DNA of 64,000 bases, taken from NCBI GenBank assembly GCA_021442155.1, contig CM038221.1, forward strand, positions 148,853,601 through 148,917,600, read 5' to 3'. A model generated the notes under the pieces. It was not told the DNA's origin. It was given only the letters and a program-made list of their open reading frames with translations, and ran no database searches. Positions 58,901 through 64,000 of the stretch are shown here, in pieces. Numbering within the stretch: position 1 is the first letter of the stretch; the number at the start of each line of letters is the position of its first letter. This DNA comes from Cymbidium sinense. Lineage: Eukaryota > Streptophyta > Magnoliopsida > Asparagales > Orchidaceae. Position numbers and translations under genes: made by a program.

Positions 58901-59359
58901 ATTTTCCAATAGGACAATGCTTGTTTTTCCCTTTCAAGATTTTACAATATTGACACTAATTTATTTGAGATTCTTTCTTTGTCAGAATGATGGTAGGGCC
59001 ACCGCGCATGCTAATCTTTGACGGCATCTGCACTGAGGACAAATGATAGTAATATGGTGTTGGTTTTAGGACAATGTCAGTACATTTTATTTTTTTGGTT
59101 TGATAACCAACTTCATAGTCATGTACAAGTTAACAACTAGATAATGAACATTTGTTTATTGTCCATTTGTGAAATGAATTGGGTGATTAGTGTATGTTTG
59201 CTCAAATTGAGAATTAAATGTGCCAACTTCGATAGGATGGAATATGCTTCTAAAATGTTGTATGAAAAGAATTTGATATGATACAAAATACTAACTATTT
59301 TGTTCTTATATACTTAAATCATTATCCAAACAGTCCAACTCTTAAGCACAAATGCACCT

Positions 59360-61560
59360 CGGTTCATTGATGAATACTCCAAAGAGATGATATTTTCTGC
59401 AGCCCGAAGGTCAAAGCGGACGGATTTTGATAATCAAGCATTGGGCGATTGCTTCACGTCATAATTGGTGACACGAATCCGCCCATCGTCGATAGCATGA
59501 ATCGGCACCGCTTGACCGAATCGTTTCGAAGCGGCCGCTTCAAGAATCAAGGCGTGAATCAACAACTGCTCGCGAAGCTGCCGCTTAAGCAGCCCCCCGA
59601 CGGCGACCTTTAAGCTGGCAATACCGCCATCGCTCTCAATTTCATTTGGTCAGTATGGCGATCCGAACTACAAGGAGGGTAAAAGTCGTTTCATTTTATT
59701 GATATCTTTGGCGGGTAATATCACAAAAAACTTTCTTTGAGCATTATCGAATTTCTTGGCGTAATTAAACATAAGTTAAAGTTTAGACTTTTGGTTAAAC
59801 ATTTTCTATTTTGGTTAAACTTTCTTTGAGCATTATCTACCATGTCGCGACACCGTGCACCGATCCGTAATATGTCGCCTATATGTACCGATCAAGGTCT
59901 CGATATCACCTCGTATCTATCGACACATCGCTGTAAGTGGTGATCATCGACAGCACCGAAATATGGCTGAAATATGTCCCGTGTTGCCGCGATATGGTCC
60001 GCCTATGCAAAAAAAAAGGTATGTTAAATTATCACTTTCAAAAATATTGAATATTTCCTATATATCATAACTTACATAAAGACGCTCCACTGGTGCTCTA
60101 GCGTAGTATGTGGTAGGTGGATCTATCGGGGCAGCCAATAAGTACAAAGAAGCCCATGATTTGAACCAACGCATGTATAGTGATTGCCCATACTATCTAA
60201 CCCATCGACGAGGCAATCCGCGAATCTCCCAAAAGCTATGTATGTGGTGGTACAACCCGCAGACTGCTTTACCACCATCGACCCCTTTTGAAACTAGGGT
60301 CAACCGGGGCTACATCTACTGGGAGTAAACCAAAAGACTGTCGGTACCACTCAACCCTCTTCCGATAAGAGGGACTCGTTAACCATATGTCGAGCCCAGA
60401 GCATACAAATGATAGAGATTGTCGACTTCATTATCCCTCACACTACATGATAAAAGTATGTTAAAACATAATGTAAATAATAGTATTAAGGCTACAATGT
60501 TAAATGCAGATTCAACGTGTGTCCAACCATCTAGCGTTCGTTCACAACAGCTAAAGTGCCGCTATACTTGTCATTCCACGCACACGAAAAGCTTTAAACA
60601 TACATAAGCGCATAATTTGAAATTGTAGTTAACACGCACTCAAACCAACGCCGCACAGAAGCTCTGCGGATATGGGACATGTAAAGTCGCCTACCTACAT
60701 GAATATGCTCCCAAGCCCAAATCTGGTAGGTGTGTAGCAACCGACCATGTTGGCCCTGGTGGGTCTAATCGACTCGTGCAACTCTCTATATAGATGAGCC
60801 AAGACTGCTCCACCTATAGACATCATGCTAAAATCATCCATCCTTCAAGAGTGGTCATCGTAGGTGGACCTCAACTGACGTGACGCAATAAGAGCCAATC
60901 GAAATAAAATATAAGCGGGCGTGTGGAAGAAGTCATCTGTACCTATCATATGACTCTCTAGAAAGTCCACCTACTGGCATGCATGCATGCACGCATCCGA
61001 ATGTCGCCGATATTGGATAGGGTCATGATACATCACGCCGTAATGGGTGTCGCCCTAACAAATCATCAATCAAACCAAGTGTCCCATCTCTTCCCTCGCC
61101 AATCACAATCGCCTATGATAGGTGGTCCATCAATCAGACCTAGAATCATCGCCACGCCCGTCACGTCATCTCTCACCTACAACGAGGTGGAAGGTATTGT
61201 GGAGACCATCTCTCAACCAAAAGCAATGATGATGAAGCGATGACTCACGCAAAGCGTGCCCCTAGCGCCCGGATGAATCTCGTGCATGTAATGGGCCACT
61301 CCTTCAGCATAAGCAAATGTGATGCGGCCTCAAGTACGGTGCTCTGAAAAGAAAAATGTAAGTTAGTGTCCCAAATAAAAGGTAAGTGTGAACACATTCT
61401 CAGAATAACAAATTCACTTACAAGATCGTGGTGAGCTGATGTCGCCCCACGTAGGGAGGCAATACTAGATGAACCTCGGCGGTGCCTACCAATGGTGGTC
61501 CTCCTAACGCCTACGCCGACGCCTAGTCACTGGCGGTTCTCCGCCATCGATTCACAAAAA
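59360..61560. other. unassigned internal region of the MULE
   Basis: Composition is more GC-balanced than the surroundings, and several medium frames occur on the plus strand (59855-60070, 60110-60328, 60983-61243). The sequence is rich in CGATC, ATCGTC and CACCAATG-type phrases. No domain is recognised by eye on either strand. It could be a second element gene or captured host DNA in decay. Confidence 0.4.
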
Positions 61561-61569
61561 GTAGAAGAT

Positions 61570-62780
61570 TATTGTTTACAATTACCTACATACCGCAAAT
61601 TATGATAAATAATGGATCAACAACTAAATAAAAGCGGGAAATTAATCTTAAGATAATGAGTGGGAAATCCACATAGACAAGTGCTTTTTTTGAAGAATAA
61701 TTCGACTACATGAGAAGTATCAACAATCTTATAAATTACAAATAAATTATTAATAAAAATGAACTACTTAGTTAAAAAAAGGATTACTATGTAGATTTGG
61801 TAGGATAATTTTAAAACTATAATTTTCATTTTCACAAAAAATAGTTTGAAAACTGGTCTCATTATCCATTGATTCATCATCAAAAAAGTTTTCTCATCAT
61901 TATTAATGTAGATTTAGGAGAAGATCCCATTTGATAAGAAGACAAATCCTCTTTGTCTATTAAACGCGAATTATCACTAAGAAGTACCATAAAAATAATA
62001 GTTAAAGAAGGGTAGAAACTAATTTATTAAGCAAAAAAATACTTTGTCGCACATTATCAAGAAGCTCCATACAATCATGCTTGCCCAAATTCAAAGAAGA
62101 TATAACAAGATTTTCTTTTAAATATTTTATTAGGAAAAATATAAACCATTATCTAGATTTTCAGCAACACGAATCTCCTTATAATCTGAAACTAAAACAA
62201 AAAATCATCCACTTGCAAATTTTCAGGAATAATACAAATAATAAGCTGAAACTTGATTACTCTCAAAATACTTCAACAATAATTTCACTACAAGCTTATC
62301 ACTACAACTTACATTACATTGAGGACACCATTCAAAAATTAGGAACAACATTAAAAACACCAATAATATCATTCATAACACCATTACTATTTTCTTTTAA
62401 AGCGCTTTTCTTTTATCATAGTTTTATATTATACAAGAAACTTTAGTAGGATAATTTTAGTAGGATAATTTTAGTAGAATAAGTTTCTTGTATCATAAAA
62501 GTTTCAAGGTTATACCTATGCAACATCACCTAACAAAACTGAAATGCAAAAGAAATAAGAAATCAAATGTAGAAAATGACATTTCAAAATGGTAGAGACA
62601 AAGAAGCATATTTGATATTTGTGTTGTAAGCATTATAAAATAAGAATAATATCAACTCCCAAACAATGGCATGAATGTGGAACTTAAACTTATGCTATAT
62701 GTTGAAATCTTTAACATGTTCTCTCGACTTAGTGCAAACGAGATCGAGTGATAGCAATAGTAAAATACCTAGAAGAAGTC
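61570..62780. other. AT-rich internal region of the MULE
   Basis: AT-rich DNA without a recognisable product. A 121-codon frame at 62081-62446 is composed of AT-driven residues and is not considered a gene. GTAGGATAATTTTA is repeated three times at about 62445-62480. Confidence 0.5.
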
Positions 62781-62783
62781 GTG

Positions 62784-63144
62784 AAACGGTGGAAAAAAAC
62801 GCAATGCGCGGTGAGACCTACGGGCCGAAGTTCGAGAGGGCGAGGATCTGCTCTGCGGTCGGCGCTCCTACGGGAGAGCGGAGTTCGAGGAAGAAATCGA
62901 GGAAAACCGAGGCCTGGGGCCGATCGATCGCCCTAATGCAGTCGCCGCCAATGATCGGTTCACATCGAACCGCCCGATGCGGTTAGAGCGGCCGCCATCG
63001 GGCGACCGCTACTCTTTCATCGCCACGCCCACGCCGTCCTCGACGGCGAGCGCGATCAGAATCGTATCTATTCTTAAATTTTTTTTTATCAATACTCAAT
63101 TAGCTAATTTCGGTTTTAACCGTACCTATTTTAAAAAAATTGCC
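62784..63144 (-). repeat. right terminal inverted repeat of the MULE
   Basis: Reverse-complementary to 56494-56846: AAACGGTGGAAAAAAACGC at the inner border, GGTGAGACCTACGGGCC, GAAATCGAGGAAAACCGAGG and the outer AATTGCC end. Differences from the left repeat are mainly small indels in the GC-rich inner part. Confidence 0.92.
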
Positions 63145-63154
63145 TATCAAATTA
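63145..63154 (+). repeat. target-site duplication TATCAAATTA (right)
   Basis: Right copy of the 10-bp duplication generated by the MULE insertion. Confidence 0.93.
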
Positions 63155-63685
63155 CGATATAAATAGAACAATCTTTGGGAAGATCCAAAGAATGTACGAA
63201 GCATTGCACTCTTTATATATATATATATATATATATATTCCTTTGCTCGAAAAGGATTAATAGTGGGCCAATGCATATATTTAGCATTTTACTTATGTAG
63301 TTGCATAAGGTGCAAGTTATTAGCAACCAGCAGTATTTCTACATCCATATATAAGTAATTATGTTTTCTCATATATTCATTCTTTTGAGTGAAAAGTTAA
63401 TGTCAAATAACTAATTTGTTTATGAAGTATAATTTTTTTTTACTATTTTATTGGGAATAAATATGAAAATTTTAAGATAGTTTACTTCATAGTTCATTTC
63501 TAAGAAAATATATAGTCAACATGTCGCATTTACTTTGCATGAATTTAGTCCATTTTAAAATGCATAAAACCAAACAAACCACATTAAAAAAGAAAAATAA
63601 AAAACATAATAATTCAATAACAAGGCAATAACATCTTGCAGAAGTTTTACAACACACTTGCATAGAGCAGACAAGATTTTTCCAA
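63155..63685 (+). repeat. MIR399 half-unit D, right part
   Basis: Continues the unit interrupted by the MULE. GGGAAGATCCAAAGAATG corresponds to GGGAAGATCCATAGAATG at 12019, and later phrases (TCCTTTGCT, AAGTTAATG, TAGTTCATTTCTAAGAAA) follow the order seen at 12095-12920. A TA microsatellite lies at 63214-63238. The unit breaks off before the position where the plus-strand MIR399 partner would be expected. Confidence 0.65.
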
Positions 63686-63689
63686 TTCA

Positions 63690-64000
63690 GATTGTGGACC
63701 TACATGTATGCTCCATTAGTCAAGTCGAGCTCACGAGCCGAATTCAACGGACTTCCGATGCAATGATGCGCATATCAAAACTAAAATATACTGGAAGTCA
63801 TCGAAACTAGTCGAAATGATCTCCGATCGATGAGCGGACTTCGTCATCGCATTCATAACATCGAAATTGATCAGAATATACATATTTCACAATTCGACGG
63901 TCAACCGATTAAGAAGAAAATCTATCGATGCGCTTACGCGCATATCGGAGTCGGGAGATTGTGACGATGCTTGAACGATAGCCGTTCGTGAAATTGATCG
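63690..64000 (+). mobile_element. TE-X copy 4, start block, continuing beyond the window
   Basis: GTCAAGTCGAGCTCACGAGC, CAACGGACTTCCGATGCAAT, GGAAGTCATCGAAA and TGATCTCCGATCGATGAGC follow the same order as 2250-2500 and 19510-19770. It begins inside the family's start block and runs out of the window. Confidence 0.75.

Larger units (their letters stand above)
56494..63144 (+). mobile_element. Mutator-like element (MULE), 6.65 kb, long inverted repeats
   Basis: Terminal inverted repeats of roughly 350-365 bp (GGCAATTTTTTTAAAATAGG at each end) with a 10-bp target duplication. Inside are a broken MULE transposase on the plus strand (about 57700-58900), a GC-moderate unassigned part (59400-61560) and an AT-rich part (61570-62700). 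The transposase lacks its catalytic core, so the element is non-autonomous. It is inserted in MIR399 half-unit D: host similarity to units A and B resumes on both sides. Confidence 0.93.

Noticed and set aside
62081..62446. 121-codon frame in the MULE
   Set aside because: Composition is typical of AT-rich DNA; no domain or homologous phrase recognised.

Overview
The window looks like repeat-rich intergenic chromatin of a flowering plant. The evidence is TTTAGGG-type telomere-like repeats near the left end, plant MIR399 microRNA hairpins, a Tat-like Ty3/Gypsy element, a Mutator-like element, and fragments of plant-type ABCE (RLI) and class 3 lipase genes. The miR399 variants resemble those I know from rice and Arabidopsis. 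A monocot is possible, but I cannot name the species. I see no intact host protein-coding gene. Nearly all ORFs over 60 codons are chance frames in AT-rich DNA or decayed transposon frames.

The main discovery is a cluster of six MIR399 loci: five hairpins that look usable or slightly variant, and one decayed. Two are on the minus strand and paired head to head with two on the plus strand: unit A (hairpins near 10.76 kb minus and 13.46 kb plus) and unit B (46.94 kb minus and 49.58 kb plus). Units A and B are copies of a segmental duplication of about 10.3 kb (6929-17342 and 43162-53420). A lone plus-strand member (31.73 kb) and a lone minus-strand member (56.15 kb) are older, more diverged half-units. 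Each locus has the same upstream layout: one or two PHR1-type P1BS motifs (GNATATNC), then a TATA-like box, then the hairpin. This is the expected layout of phosphate-starvation-induced MIR399 genes, whose product silences PHO2/UBC24.

Layout. 1-1195: AT-rich and degenerate telomere-like repeats. 1196-1295: gap of 100 N. 1752-6928: copy 1 of an unnamed non-coding repeat family (called TE-X here). 6929-17342: duplication unit A, with the MIR399 pair, a Copia relic, a short palindromic tandem repeat and a lipase pseudogene. 17343-18370: rest of the lipase fragment, joined to an ABCE 5' gene fragment. 18480-24345: TE-X copy 2 with an inverted arm. 24346-28040: AT-rich spacer. 28040-31240: inverted, diverged TE-X copy 3. 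31250-31894: MIR399 half-unit C. 31900-39175: Tat-like LTR retrotransposon (5-bp target duplication) carrying an antisense intron-containing frame. 41857-42713: solo LTR with a 5-bp target duplication. 43162-53420: unit B. 53421-54160: truncated LTR of the solo-LTR family. 54201-54370: CA/CG microsatellite. 55700-63680: half-unit D, split by a 6.65-kb Mutator-like element (56494-63144, 10-bp target duplication). From about 63690: TE-X copy 4, running out of the window.

Functional reading: the locus appears to be a phosphate-starvation microRNA cluster that grew by tandem or segmental duplication of a divergent gene pair and was then broken up by nested transposons. After duplication each unit kept one MIR399 with the consensus mature sequence (A: plus-strand gene; B: minus-strand gene), while the other decayed or changed. 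All similarity, hairpin and motif statements come from reading the sequence by eye. No folding program, database search or small-RNA data were available.
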